In this document: positions 1-8,142 of the stretch, one piece after another | Numbering within the stretch: position 1 is the first letter of the stretch | How the letters are laid out: each line of letters starts with the position of its first letter | DNA from: Streptomyces ruber | GTDB lineage: Bacteria > Actinomycetota > Actinomycetes > Streptomycetales > Streptomycetaceae | Assembly: GCF_014648075.1 (NCBI RefSeq) | Contig: NZ_BMQK01000007.1 | Span: forward strand, 261,873 to 325,872 | DNA length: 64,000 nucleotides | Direction: 5' to 3' | Translations under genes and position numbers: made by a program | Notes under the pieces: model-generated | Told to the model about the DNA's origin: nothing | Databases searched by the model: none | Seen by the model: only the letters and a program-made list of their open reading frames with translations

Positions 1-183
1 GACGTCCAGCAGTCCGACGATGGGTGTGTCCGGCCCCAGCAGGCCCTGCTCCACGGCGGCGCGCACCGCCTCGTCCCGCCGGGCCGCGCGCCTTCCGCCG
101 TCGCCGTCGCCCGCGCCGCCGGTCCGCCTGTCGTTCGTGCCGGAGTGGCTCGTGCCGAAGTCGTTCATGCCGAAGTCGTTCAT
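1..183 (-). CDS. Partial protein, N-terminal 61 residues only
   Basis: Leftward reading frame open from an ATG at 183 to the window edge. A G-rich Shine-Dalgarno-like run lies just upstream of the start. The visible N-terminus begins with the pentapeptide MNDFG twice in tandem, then a Gly/Arg/Asp-rich stretch, then a more ordered segment ending in TPIVGLLDV. That last segment resembles the entry to a PLP-barrel (alanine racemase or decarboxylase-like) domain, but this is only a weak impression. The gene is divergent from hutU and shares its 247 bp upstream region. A second in-frame ATG at 168 is a possible alternative start. Function cannot be decided from this fragment. Confidence 0.55.
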   Translation of the reverse strand, partial: MNDFGMNDFGTSHSGTNDRRTGGAGDGDGGRRAARRDEAVRAAVEQGLLGPDTPIVGLLDV

Positions 184-341
184 GCCGGACCCCCCGCTGT
201 CGCGTTCACCGTGTCCGCCTGCTCGCCGTGCCCGTCTCGTCCGGCGCGCCGTCGTGCCCGACGTGCCCCGTCGCCCGGGATTCTGTGCGCCGTGCGGCCG
301 GCGAAACCTCCGCGGCGCGTCCGGGCGGGTGTACGAGTGTA

Positions 342-379
342 TTGACTAGTCCTATTCAGGTCCTCAGGATGTGAATAGG
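342..379 (+). promoter_or_regulatory. hutU promoter with 29-bp operator-like dyad
   Basis: A -35-like TTGACT (342-347) and a -10-like CAGGAT (365-370) are separated by 17 bp. Over the -10 lies a dyad centred on base 365: outer arms CCTATTCA (351-358) and TGAATAGG (372-379), inner arms TCCT (361-364) and AGGA (366-369). Only two of the 14 symmetric pairs mismatch. The outer arm centres are 21 bp apart, about two helical turns, as expected for a dimeric repressor. Position over the -10 suggests repression of the hut genes, possibly also of the divergent left-edge gene. The regulator is not identified. Confidence 0.6.
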
Positions 380-430
380 GAGTGCAAGACGTGTACCGTC
401 CGCCCCGCCCGTCCCGCCAGGAGGCCGACC

Positions 431-2095
431 TTGTCCGGACGCGACCCCGTACGAGCCCCGCGCGGCACGGAGCTGAGCGCCCTGGGATGGCCGCAGGAGG
501 CCGCCCTGCGCATGCTGCAGAACAACCTCGACCCCGAGGTCGCCGAGCACCCCGACCGGCTCGTCGTCTACGGCGGCACCGGGAAGGCGGCCCGGGACTG
601 GCGCTCCTTCGACGCGATGGTGCGGACGCTGCGGACCCTGAAGCAGGACGAGACGATGCTCGTCCAGTCCGGCCGTCCCGTCGGCGTGATGCAGACCCAC
701 GAGTGGGCGCCGCGCGTGCTCATCGCCAACTCCAACCTGGTGGGCGACTGGGCGAACTGGGAGGAGTTCCGGCGGCTCGAACACCTGGGACTCACCATGT
801 ACGGGCAGATGACGGCCGGTTCGTGGATCTACATCGGCACCCAGGGCATCCTCCAGGGCACCTACGAGACGTTCGCCGCGGTCGCCGCCCAGCGGTTCGG
901 CGGGTCCCTCGCCGGGACGATCACCCTCACGGCCGGGCTCGGCGGCATGGGCGGCGCCCAGCCGCTCGCCGTGACCATGAACGACGGCGTCGCTCTCTGT
1001 ATCGACTGCGACCCGCGCGCGATCGAGCGCCGCATCGAGCACCGGTACCTCGACGTGCGCGCCGACTCCCTCCAGCACGCCCTGCGGCTCGCCGTCGAGG
1101 CGCGCGACGCCCGCCGCCCGCTCTCCGTCGGCCTCCTCGGCAACGCGGCGGAGCTGCTGCCGCGGATGCTCGCCGAGGGCGCGCCCGTCGACATCGTCAC
1201 CGACCAGACCTCCGCCCACGACCCGCTGTCCTACCTGCCGCTCGGCGTCGACCACGACGACATGGCCGCGTACGCCGCGAAGGACCCCGCCGGGTTCACC
1301 GCCCGCGCGCGCGAGTCCATGGCCCGGCACGTCGAGGCCATGGTCGGCTTCATGGACGCCGGTGCCGAGGTATTCGACTACGGCAACTCGATCCGCGGCG
1401 AGGCGCACCTCGCGGGGTACGAGCGGGCGTTCGCCTTCCCCGGGTTCGTGCCCGCGTACATCCGGCCGCTGTTCTGCGAGGGCAAGGGGCCCTTCCGGTG
1501 GGCTGCGCTCTCGGGCGAGGCCTCGGACATCGCGAAGACCGACCGGGCGGTCCTGGACCTCTTCCCGGAGAACGAGTCCCTGGCCCGCTGGATCCGGCTG
1601 GCCGGGGAGCGGGTGCGGTTCCAGGGCCTCCCCGCACGCATCTGCTGGCTGGGCTACGGGGAGCGGGACCGGGCGGGTGAGCGCTTCAACGACATGGTGG
1701 CGAGCGGCGAGCTGGCCGCCCCGCTGGCCATCGGGCGCGACCACCTCGACTGCGGTTCGGTCGCCTCGCCGTACCGCGAGACCGAGGCCATGCGCGACGG
1801 CTCCGACGCGATCGCCGACTGGCCCCTGCTGAACGCCATGGTGAACGTGGCCTCGGGCGCGTCCTGGGTCTCGATCCACCATGGCGGCGGCGTGGGCATG
1901 GGACGGTCGATCCACGCCGGGCAGGTCACCGTGGCCGACGGCACCAGGCTCGGCGGGGAGAAGATCCGCCGCGTGCTGACCAACGACCCCGGCACGGGAG
2001 TCGTCCGCCACGTGGACGCCGGGTACGAGCGCGCGGACGAGGTCGCCGCCGCACGGGGCGTACGGGTGCCCATGCGCGAAGGTGAAGGGGCGTGA
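431..2095 (+). CDS. hutU: Urocanate hydratase (urocanase)
   Basis: Converts urocanate to 4-imidazolone-5-propionate in the second step of histidine degradation, in the cytoplasm, with tightly bound NAD+. The 554-residue length is normal for the family. The Gly-rich NAD-binding motif GLGGMGG is at residues 169-175 and the near-invariant YGGTGKAARDW at 47-57. Cys405 in RICWLGYG matches the active-site cysteine of Pseudomonas urocanase. The chosen start is TTG at 431 because an AGGAGG (419-424) sits 6 nt upstream; an in-frame GTG at 371 lacks a ribosome site and lies in the promoter dyad. The gene overlaps the next one by a GTGA. No hutH (histidine ammonia-lyase) is present nearby. Confidence 0.95.
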   Translation: MSGRDPVRAPRGTELSALGWPQEAALRMLQNNLDPEVAEHPDRLVVYGGTGKAARDWRSFDAMVRTLRTLKQDETMLVQSGRPVGVMQTHEWAPRVLIANSNLVGDWANWEEFRRLEHLGLTMYGQMTAGSWIYIGTQGILQGTYETFAAVAAQRFGGSLAGTITLTAGLGGMGGAQPLAVTMNDGVALCIDCDPRAIERRIEHRYLDVRADSLQHALRLAVEARDARRPLSVGLLGNAAELLPRMLAEGAPVDIVTDQTSAHDPLSYLPLGVDHDDMAAYAAKDPAGFTARARESMARHVEAMVGFMDAGAEVFDYGNSIRGEAHLAGYERAFAFPGFVPAYIRPLFCEGKGPFRWAALSGEASDIAKTDRAVLDLFPENESLARWIRLAGERVRFQGLPARICWLGYGERDRAGERFNDMVASGELAAPLAIGRDHLDCGSVASPYRETEAMRDGSDAIADWPLLNAMVNVASGASWVSIHHGGGVGMGRSIHAGQVTVADGTRLGGEKIRRVLTNDPGTGVVRHVDAGYERADEVAAARGVRVPMREGEGA

Positions 2096-3387
2096 GGCCC
2101 GGGGAGCGAAGCGGCGGCGGCCCCGCGGCCGGGGAGGCCCGGGCGCCGTCGCCGAACGGGACCCCGCCCGGCTTCCACACCATGTGGCGCGAGCTGTGGC
2201 CCGTGGGACGGCACTCCGGCACCGGTGGCTACCGCCGGTTCGCCTGGACCGGGGCCGACGCGGAGTGCCGGGCCTGGTTCGCGGAGCAGGCCGGACGCCG
2301 GGGCCTCACCCACGAGGTCGACCGGAACGGCAACCAGTGGGCCTGGCTCGGTGACCCCGCCCGGGGGAACGCCGTGGTCACCGGCTCGCACCTCGACTCC
2401 GTGCCCGACGGCGGCGCCTTCGACGGGCCCCTGGGCGTCGTGTCCGCCTTCGCCGCGCTCGACGAACTCCGCGCCAGGGGAGCCCGTCCCACCAGTCCCC
2501 TCGGCATCGTCAACTTCGGTGACGAGGAGGGCGCCCGCTTCGGACTGGCCTGCGTGGGCTCCCGGCTCAGCGCCGGACGGCTCACCGCCGAGCAGGCGCA
2601 CCGGCTGACCGACGCCGACGGGGTCACCCTGCCGCGGGCCATGGCCGCCGCCGGCTACGACCCCGAGGCCGTCGGACCGGACCCGGAGCGGCTCGGACGG
2701 ATCGGCGCCTTCGTCGAACTGCACGTCGAGCAGGGACGCGCGCTGGACCTGACGGGCGACCGGGTGGGCGTCGCCAGTGCCATCTGGCCGCACGGGCGGT
2801 GGCGGTTCGACTTCCGGGGCGAGGCCAACCACGCCGGCACGACCCGGCTCGCGGACCGGCGGGACCCCATGCTGCCGTACGCCGAGACGGTCCTCGTGGC
2901 CCGGCGGGAGGCCCGGCTCGCCGGAGCCGTCGCCACCTTCGGCAAGGTCTCCGTGGAGCCGAACGGGGTGAACGCCGTGCCGTCCCTCGTCCGCGGCTGG
3001 CTCGACTCCCGCGCCACCGACCCGGCCGCCCTCGACACGCTCGTCGCCCGCGTCGAGGCGGCCGCCCACGAGTGCGCCGAGGCCCAGGGCGTCCGGCTCG
3101 ACGTGGTCCGCGAGTCGTTCACGCCCGTCGTCGACTTCGACCACGCGCTGCGCGACGAGATCGTCCGCATCCTCGGCGACGGGACCGCCCGGCTCCGCGT
3201 GCCCGTCCTCGGCACCGGAGCGGGACACGACGCGGGCGTCCTCGCGGGCACCGTCCCGACCGCCATGCTGTTCGTGCGCAACCCCACGGGCGTCTCGCAC
3301 TCCCCGGCCGAGCACGCCGCCGAGGACGACTGCGCGGCCGGGGTGACCGCCCTCGCCGACGTACTGGAAGGACTGGCCTGCAGGTGA
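2092..3387 (+). CDS. M20-family N-carbamoylase/allantoate amidohydrolase-type enzyme, probable N-formylglutamate hydrolase
   Basis: 431 residues, starting at a GTG that overlaps the hutU stop (GTGA), so translation is probably coupled. It belongs to the M20 peptidase-like hydantoinase/carbamoylase family. Metal-binding elements are GSHLDS (His100), AFDGPLGV (bridging Asp111), DEEGARFG (Glu145/146) and the ELHVEQG segment. Family members cleave N-carbamoyl or ureido amides (allantoate, N-carbamoyl amino acids). In this operon the next chemical need after HutF is deformylation of N-formylglutamate, and no HutG homologue is visible. I infer that it may fill that role. Annotation by homology alone would be allantoate amidohydrolase. 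Confidence 0.85.
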   Translation: MRPGERSGGGPAAGEARAPSPNGTPPGFHTMWRELWPVGRHSGTGGYRRFAWTGADAECRAWFAEQAGRRGLTHEVDRNGNQWAWLGDPARGNAVVTGSHLDSVPDGGAFDGPLGVVSAFAALDELRARGARPTSPLGIVNFGDEEGARFGLACVGSRLSAGRLTAEQAHRLTDADGVTLPRAMAAAGYDPEAVGPDPERLGRIGAFVELHVEQGRALDLTGDRVGVASAIWPHGRWRFDFRGEANHAGTTRLADRRDPMLPYAETVLVARREARLAGAVATFGKVSVEPNGVNAVPSLVRGWLDSRATDPAALDTLVARVEAAAHECAEAQGVRLDVVRESFTPVVDFDHALRDEIVRILGDGTARLRVPVLGTGAGHDAGVLAGTVPTAMLFVRNPTGVSHSPAEHAAEDDCAAGVTALADVLEGLACR

Positions 3388-4736
3388 CGCGGACGACCTA
3401 CTGGCTCGAACACGCCTGGCTCGGCACCCACGTCGAACCCGGCGTGACCGTCGAGACCGCCGACGGGCGCATCACCGCCCTGCGCATCGCGGACAGCGAC
3501 GACGGCACCGGCAGACCCCCGCCCGGCGCCGAGATCCTGCGCGGTCTCACCCTCCCCGGACTCGCGAACGCCCACTCGCACGCCTTCCACCGGGCCCTGC
3601 GCGGCACCGTCCAGATCGGCTCCGGCACCTTCTGGACCTGGCGCGAGGCGATGTACGCGGTGGCCGGCCGGCTGACCCCGGACACGTACCACGCGCTCGC
3701 CCGCGCCACCTACGCCGAGATGGCCCTGGCGGGCATCACCTGCGTCGGCGAGTTCCACTACGTGCACCACGCGCCCGGCGGCGTCCCGTACGCCGACCCC
3801 AACGCCATGGGCGAGGCACTCGTCGCGGCGGCCGCCGAGGCCGGCGTCCGGATCACCCTCCTCGACACCGCCTACCTCGCCGCCGGCTTCGGCCGGCCGG
3901 CCGAGGGCCACCAGCTCCGCTTCTCCGACGGCAGCGCGGAGTCCTGGGCGACACGCTCTGCACTTCTCAAGGAACGGGATCACGCACGGATCGGCGCGGC
4001 CGTCCACTCCGTACGGGCCGTGCCCGCCGACCAGCTGGCCACGGTGGCCCGGTGGGCCGAGGAACGGCGGGTCCCGCTGCACGTGCACCTGTCCGAACAG
4101 CCGGCGGAGAACGACGCCTGCCGCGAGGCCCACGGCCGCACCCCCGCCCGCCTGCTCGCCGACCACGGCGTCCTCGGGCCGCGCACGACCGGTGTCCACA
4201 ACACCCACCTCACCGAGGAGGACATCGCGCTGATCGGCGCCACCTCCACCGGCACCTGCATGTGCCCGACCACCGAGCGGGACCTCGCCGACGGGACCGG
4301 CCCGGCCGTCGCGCTCCAGCGCGCCGGATCCCCGCTGTCCCTCGGCTCCGACAGCCACGCCGTCATCGACCTGCTGGAGGAGGCTCGGGCCATGGAGCTG
4401 AACGAGCGCCTGCGCACGCGCACCCGCGGTCACTGGACGGCGGCGGCCCTCCTGCGGGCGGCCACGGCCGACGGCCACGAGGCCCTCGGCTGGCACGACG
4501 CGGGCGCCCTGGAGCCCGGCGCGCTCGCCGACTTCACGACGCTCCGCCTCGACTCGGTCAGAACGGCTGGGCCGGTGCCACGTCTGGGCGCCGAGACGGC
4601 CGTATTCGCCGCGTCGGCAGCGGATGTGCGTCATACGGTCGTGGGCGGCCGGCACGTCGTACGGGACGGGGCGCACTCCCTCGTACCGGACGTGCCGCGG
4701 GCGCTGGCGACCGCCGTCGCAGCCGTGCGCGGCTGA
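3384..4736 (+). CDS. hutF: Formimidoylglutamate deiminase
   Basis: 450-residue amidohydrolase-superfamily enzyme that hydrolyses N-formimidoyl-L-glutamate to N-formyl-L-glutamate and ammonia. Metal ligands are visible as HSH (His64/His66) in the first strand, HVH (His233/His235), VHNTH (His272/His275) and SDSH (Asp323). The start is GTG 3384, overlapping the previous stop as GTGA, the second such overlap in this operon. A GGAAGG lies about 13 nt upstream. Having HutF rather than HutG-type formiminoglutamase places the pathway on the five-step branch through N-formylglutamate. Confidence 0.92.
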   Translation: MTRTTYWLEHAWLGTHVEPGVTVETADGRITALRIADSDDGTGRPPPGAEILRGLTLPGLANAHSHAFHRALRGTVQIGSGTFWTWREAMYAVAGRLTPDTYHALARATYAEMALAGITCVGEFHYVHHAPGGVPYADPNAMGEALVAAAAEAGVRITLLDTAYLAAGFGRPAEGHQLRFSDGSAESWATRSALLKERDHARIGAAVHSVRAVPADQLATVARWAEERRVPLHVHLSEQPAENDACREAHGRTPARLLADHGVLGPRTTGVHNTHLTEEDIALIGATSTGTCMCPTTERDLADGTGPAVALQRAGSPLSLGSDSHAVIDLLEEARAMELNERLRTRTRGHWTAAALLRAATADGHEALGWHDAGALEPGALADFTTLRLDSVRTAGPVPRLGAETAVFAASAADVRHTVVGGRHVVRDGAHSLVPDVPRALATAVAAVRG

Positions 4737-4810
4737 CCGCGGCCCGCACCCACGAGGACCCCGGACGACCTTCTCCCGCCCCCACCGCAGACCAGGCCAC
4801 CAAGGACGCC

Positions 4811-6025
4811 ATGAGCAGCCCCAGCACCGCCAGCCCCGCGGACTCGGCCAGCAGCGCCAGCACCGTCATCACCAACATCGCCGCTCTGGTCACCAACGAC
4901 CCCTCCCTCAGTGACAGGTCCCCCCTGGGCGTGATCCAGGACGCGGCCGTCGTCATGGAGGGCGACCGCGTCGTCTGGACCGGTGGAAGAAGCAAAGCAC
5001 CCGCCACTGACAACCGGGTCGACGCGGGCGGCAGGGCGGTCCTCCCGGGCTTCGTCGACTCCCACGCGCACCTCGTCTTCGCGGGCGACCGCACCGAGGA
5101 GTTCGACGCCCGCATGTCCGGCCGGGCCTACTCGGCGGGCGGCATCCGCACGACCGTGGCGGCCACCCGCGCCGCGAGCGACGCCGACCTCGAACGCACC
5201 CTCACCCGCCACCTCGCCGAGGCCCTGCGCCAGGGCACGACCACGATGGAGACCAAGTCCGGCTACGGGCTCACCGTCGAGGACGAGGCCCGGGCGCTGC
5301 GCCTGGCCGCCCGGCACACCGACGAGGTGACGTTCCTCGGCGCCCACGTCGTGCCCGCCGAGCACGCCGACGACCCGGCCGCGTACGTCGATCTCGTCAC
5401 CGGCCCGATGCTCGACGCCTGCGCCCCGTACGCGCGCTGGGTCGACGTGTTCGTCGAGGAAGGGGCCTTCGACGGCGACCAGGCGCGCGCCGTGCTCACC
5501 GCGGGCCGGGAGAAGGGCCTGGTCCCGCGTGTCCACGCCAACCAGCTGTCGTACGGCCCGGGCGTGCGGCTCGCCGTCGAGCTGGACGCGGCGAGCGCGG
5601 ACCACTGCACCCGGCTCACCGACGCGGACGTGGACGCGCTGGCGAGCGGGCGGACCGTCGCCACGCTGCTGCCCGGCGCCGAGTTCTCCACCCGGGCGGA
5701 GTGGCCCGACGCCCGTCGGCTGCTCGACGCCGGGGTGACGGTCGCCCTGTCCACGGACTGCAACCCGGGCTCGTCGTTCACGTCCTCGGTGCCGTTCTGC
5801 GTCGCGCTGGCCGTGCGGGACATGGGGATGACGCCGGACGAGGCGGTGTGGTCGGCCACGGCGGGCGGCGCGGCGGCCCTGCGGCGCACCGACGTCGGCC
5901 GCCTCGCGCCGGGCGCGTACGCCGATCTCGTGCTTCTGGACGCCCCGAGCCACGTCCACCTGGCCTACCGGCCGGGGGTGCCGCTGGTCGATGCCGTCTG
6001 GCGGCGGGGCGTGCGGGTCGTGTGA
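4811..6025 (+). CDS. hutI: Imidazolonepropionase
   Basis: Hydrolyses 4-imidazolone-5-propionate to N-formimidoyl-L-glutamate, the step between HutU and HutF. 404 residues, the usual size. The amidohydrolase signature HAH is at residues 85-87; further family segments are AHVVPAEH, VHANQLSYG and the metal-binding Asp in STDCNPGS. The start is ATG 4811, with AAGGA 4 nt upstream. The N-terminal 20 residues are Ser/Ala-rich and poorly conserved-looking. The gene follows hutF by 74 bp and is the last of the rightward hut group. It converges on the tetR gene at 6128. Confidence 0.94.
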   Translation: MSSPSTASPADSASSASTVITNIAALVTNDPSLSDRSPLGVIQDAAVVMEGDRVVWTGGRSKAPATDNRVDAGGRAVLPGFVDSHAHLVFAGDRTEEFDARMSGRAYSAGGIRTTVAATRAASDADLERTLTRHLAEALRQGTTTMETKSGYGLTVEDEARALRLAARHTDEVTFLGAHVVPAEHADDPAAYVDLVTGPMLDACAPYARWVDVFVEEGAFDGDQARAVLTAGREKGLVPRVHANQLSYGPGVRLAVELDAASADHCTRLTDADVDALASGRTVATLLPGAEFSTRAEWPDARRLLDAGVTVALSTDCNPGSSFTSSVPFCVALAVRDMGMTPDEAVWSATAGGAAALRRTDVGRLAPGAYADLVLLDAPSHVHLAYRPGVPLVDAVWRRGVRVV

Positions 6026-6127
6026 CGGCGGAACGCGGGACGCGCGCGACGCGCGAGAAGTGCCTGTTTCTGAACGCTGTATCAGCAGGTCAAAGGGTGT
6101 CAGTGGGGAGCTGGTGCCCGCGAGCCG

Positions 6128-6763
6128 CTACCGGACGAGGTAGCTCTCGATGTGGTCGATCACCGCTGACACGGCCTGCCGGTAGGCGGTGCTCGACCGG
6201 CGGACCTGGGACAGCAGCATGCCGCCCTGGACGGCGGCCAGCAGAGCGGTGGCGAGCACGGCGGTATCCGCGCGCTCGCTCAGCTCGCCCCGTGCCTGCA
6301 TGCGTGCGAGTCCGGACCTGATGGGGCCTTCCCACCGGTCGAAGGCGGAGACGAGTCTGGTCCGCGCCGACTGATCGCTGTCGGCGAGTTCGCCGGCGAG
6401 CGAGCCGATCTCGCAGCCGCCTTCGCATCCTCTTGCGTCCTGCCGGTTCCCTGCCCTGTCGCACCACTCGCGCAGGGCCTCGATGCTGTCCAGGTTGTCC
6501 AGCAGCGGACGCTGCTGGGCGAGCCGGGTGTCCGTCTGGTGGTCGATGACCGCCAGGACCAGGCCCTGCTTGTCGCCGAAGTAGTGGTAGATCTGCGACG
6601 CGCTGACCCCGGCGGCCGCCTGGATGTCCGGGATGCTCGTGCCTCCCACGCCGCGGTGGAACATCAGTTCCGCGGCGGCCTCGATGATGCGTTCGCGGGT
6701 TGCGCGACCGCCCTTGGTGAGCCGCCGCCCCTTCGACTCTCCGGCCTTCGCTGGTGTGCGCAT
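6128..6763 (-). CDS. TetR/AcrR-family transcriptional regulator
   Basis: 211 residues. The N-terminal TetR helix-turn-helix covers about residues 18-66 (RERIIEAAAELMFHRGV, then SASQIYHYFGDKQGL). The C-terminal ligand domain contains a Cys-bearing segment (DARGCEGGCEIG) that could be redox or metal sensitive, although such cysteines also occur by chance in this subfamily. ATG 6763 is 16 bp from a 22-bp palindrome shared with the divergent esterase gene. It therefore probably represses both itself and the esterase. The inducer is unknown. Confidence 0.9.
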   Translation of the reverse strand: MRTPAKAGESKGRRLTKGGRATRERIIEAAAELMFHRGVGGTSIPDIQAAAGVSASQIYHYFGDKQGLVLAVIDHQTDTRLAQQRPLLDNLDSIEALREWCDRAGNRQDARGCEGGCEIGSLAGELADSDQSARTRLVSAFDRWEGPIRSGLARMQARGELSERADTAVLATALLAAVQGGMLLSQVRRSSTAYRQAVSAVIDHIESYLVR

Positions 6764-6779
6764 ATGCCCACGCTACCCA

Positions 6780-6824
6780 AGTTGGAATTGACATTCCAAC
6801 TACGTTCCACCAACGATCCTGGAA
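6780..6824 (+). promoter_or_regulatory. TetR operator and esterase promoter
   Basis: Perfect inverted repeat AGTTGGAAT (6780-6788), spacer TGAC, ATTCCAACT (6793-6801). The spacer and its flanks form TTGACA (6788-6793), a consensus -35 for the rightward esterase gene; a weak -10 (AACGAT, 6812-6817) follows 18 bp later. A second, shorter dyad TTCCA (6805-6809) / TGGAA (6820-6824) covers that -10. Two operators over one promoter between divergent genes is the usual layout for TetR control. Confidence 0.75.
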
Positions 6825-6870
6825 AGGTCATTCCATCCCGGGTGGCCGTCTCTTCGGACAGGTGAGTGCC

Positions 6871-7809
6871 ATGCCCCTCGACCCCCAGATCGAGACCCTG
6901 CTCAAGAAAGTGGCCGCAGGAGGCGGACCGGCCCCCGAAACCCTGACGGTGGCGGAGAACCGCGCGTTCGGGCGCGCCTTCGGCGCCCTGGCCGGCGATC
7001 CCGTACCGGTCGCCGACGTCCGGGACACCACGGTGCCTGCCGACGGCCGCGACATACCCGTCCGCGTCTACCGGCCCTTCACCGAGCCGGACGCCGGGCC
7101 ACTGCCCGTGACGCTCTTCTTCCACGGCGGCGGATGGGTCTTCGGTGACCTGGACACCCAGGACAACATCGCCCGCACCGTGGCCGGCCGCTCAGGCACG
7201 ATCGTGGTCTCCGTCGACTACCGGCTGGCACCCGAGCACCGCTTCCCGGCCGCGGTCGACGACGCCTGCGCCGCGCTGACCTGGGTTGCGGACAACGCCC
7301 CCGGCTTCGGTGGCGACGGAGAGCGGATCGCCGTGTTCGGCGAGAGCGCCGGCGGCAACCTCGCCGCGGTTCTCGCACAGGAATCCCTGCGCCGCGGGGG
7401 ACCTCGCATCACGCTTCAGGTACTCGCCTACCCGGCGGTCGACCGGTTCGACGACAGCCCCTCGATGTACGAGAACATGGCGGGCCCGGTCCTCTCCCGT
7501 TCCTACCTCGAGTGGTTCTGGGGCGCCTACCTCGGCACCCCGGACCAGGGCGCCGACCCGCGGGTCTCGCCGGCACGCTCCGAGGAACTGGCCGGACTTG
7601 CTCCCGCCGTCATCGTCACCGCCGAGAACGACCCCCTGCGCGACCAGGGCGACCACTACGCCCGCAAGCTGGCCGACGCCGGCGTGCCGGTCCAGCACCT
7701 CCCGGTCGAGGGAGCCGTTCACGGCTTCCTCTCGTTCACCGGCTCGGTGCAACTCTCGCGGGACGTACTGAACCGGCTCGCGGACGCCGTGGCCACAGCC
7801 TTCAACTGA
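6871..7809 (+). CDS. HSL-family alpha/beta hydrolase (esterase/lipase)
   Basis: 312 residues, cytoplasmic, of the hormone-sensitive-lipase (bacterial type IV) esterase family. The oxyanion-hole motif HGGGW is at residues 85-89, the nucleophile Ser159 is in GESAGG, and the probable acid and base are Asp254 (ENDPLRD) and His284 (AVHGF). No signal peptide is visible. ATG 6871 follows an AGGTGAG; an in-frame GTG at 6862 is less likely. It is divergent from, and probably repressed by, the TetR protein at 6128-6763. The substrate is probably a short-chain acyl ester. Two long hairpins follow the gene. Confidence 0.9.
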   Translation: MPLDPQIETLLKKVAAGGGPAPETLTVAENRAFGRAFGALAGDPVPVADVRDTTVPADGRDIPVRVYRPFTEPDAGPLPVTLFFHGGGWVFGDLDTQDNIARTVAGRSGTIVVSVDYRLAPEHRFPAAVDDACAALTWVADNAPGFGGDGERIAVFGESAGGNLAAVLAQESLRRGGPRITLQVLAYPAVDRFDDSPSMYENMAGPVLSRSYLEWFWGAYLGTPDQGADPRVSPARSEELAGLAPAVIVTAENDPLRDQGDHYARKLADAGVPVQHLPVEGAVHGFLSFTGSVQLSRDVLNRLADAVATAFN

Positions 7810-7901
7810 CCCCGCCCCTGCGGCACCGCCAACCGCCGATCTTCTGCCGCACGCACGCACGCAAGCAGGACAGCGACCGCCACTGTGCCGACCCTTGCTG
7901 T

Positions 7902-7939
7902 GAAGCGGCCGGTCCGGGCAGCCCAGGACCGGCCGCTTC
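7902..7939 (+). terminator. Terminator hairpin after the esterase
   Basis: Perfect 14-bp arms GAAGCGGCCGGTCC (7902-7915) and GGACCGGCCGCTTC (7926-7939), 10-nt loop, no T-run, as is common in Streptomyces. It lies 92 bp past the esterase stop. Confidence 0.8.
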
Positions 7940-7974
7940 GGCTGCGGCAGCTCGTGGCCGTCCCGACCGATGAG

Positions 7975-8013
7975 CCGTTCGGCGACCGGTCACAGTGACC
8001 GGTCGCCGAACGG
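7975..8013. terminator. 39-bp near-continuous palindrome, probable bidirectional terminator
   Basis: Arms CCGTTCGGCGACCGGTCAC (7975-7993) and its exact complement (7995-8013) are separated by a single base. It is one of three strong hairpins between the convergent esterase and sigma-factor genes. The extreme symmetry would also suit a protein-binding or cruciform site, but location favours termination. Confidence 0.65.
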
Positions 8014-8084
8014 CAGGCCCTCACGCCCGAAGTGCCGGAACAGACCCTGACCAGCCCAGAAGGAGGTTCAGGAACAGGCACGAA

Positions 8085-8135
8085 GCGCCGGCCGGGCACG
8101 GGGACGAACGGAACCGTCCCGTGCCCGGCCGGCGC
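8085..8135 (-). terminator. Terminator hairpin of the sigma-factor gene
   Basis: A 21-bp stem with one bulged G (8085-8106 against 8115-8135) and an 8-nt loop. It begins 7 nt beyond the leftward sigma-factor stop codon, so it is most simply the terminator of that gene. Confidence 0.8.
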
Positions 8136-8142
8136 CCGTGCC

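Noticed and set aside
371..430. Upstream GTG start for hutU, adding 20 residues
   Set aside because: It has no Shine-Dalgarno sequence and lies in the operator dyad near the predicted transcription start; TTG 431 has an ideal AGGAGG.
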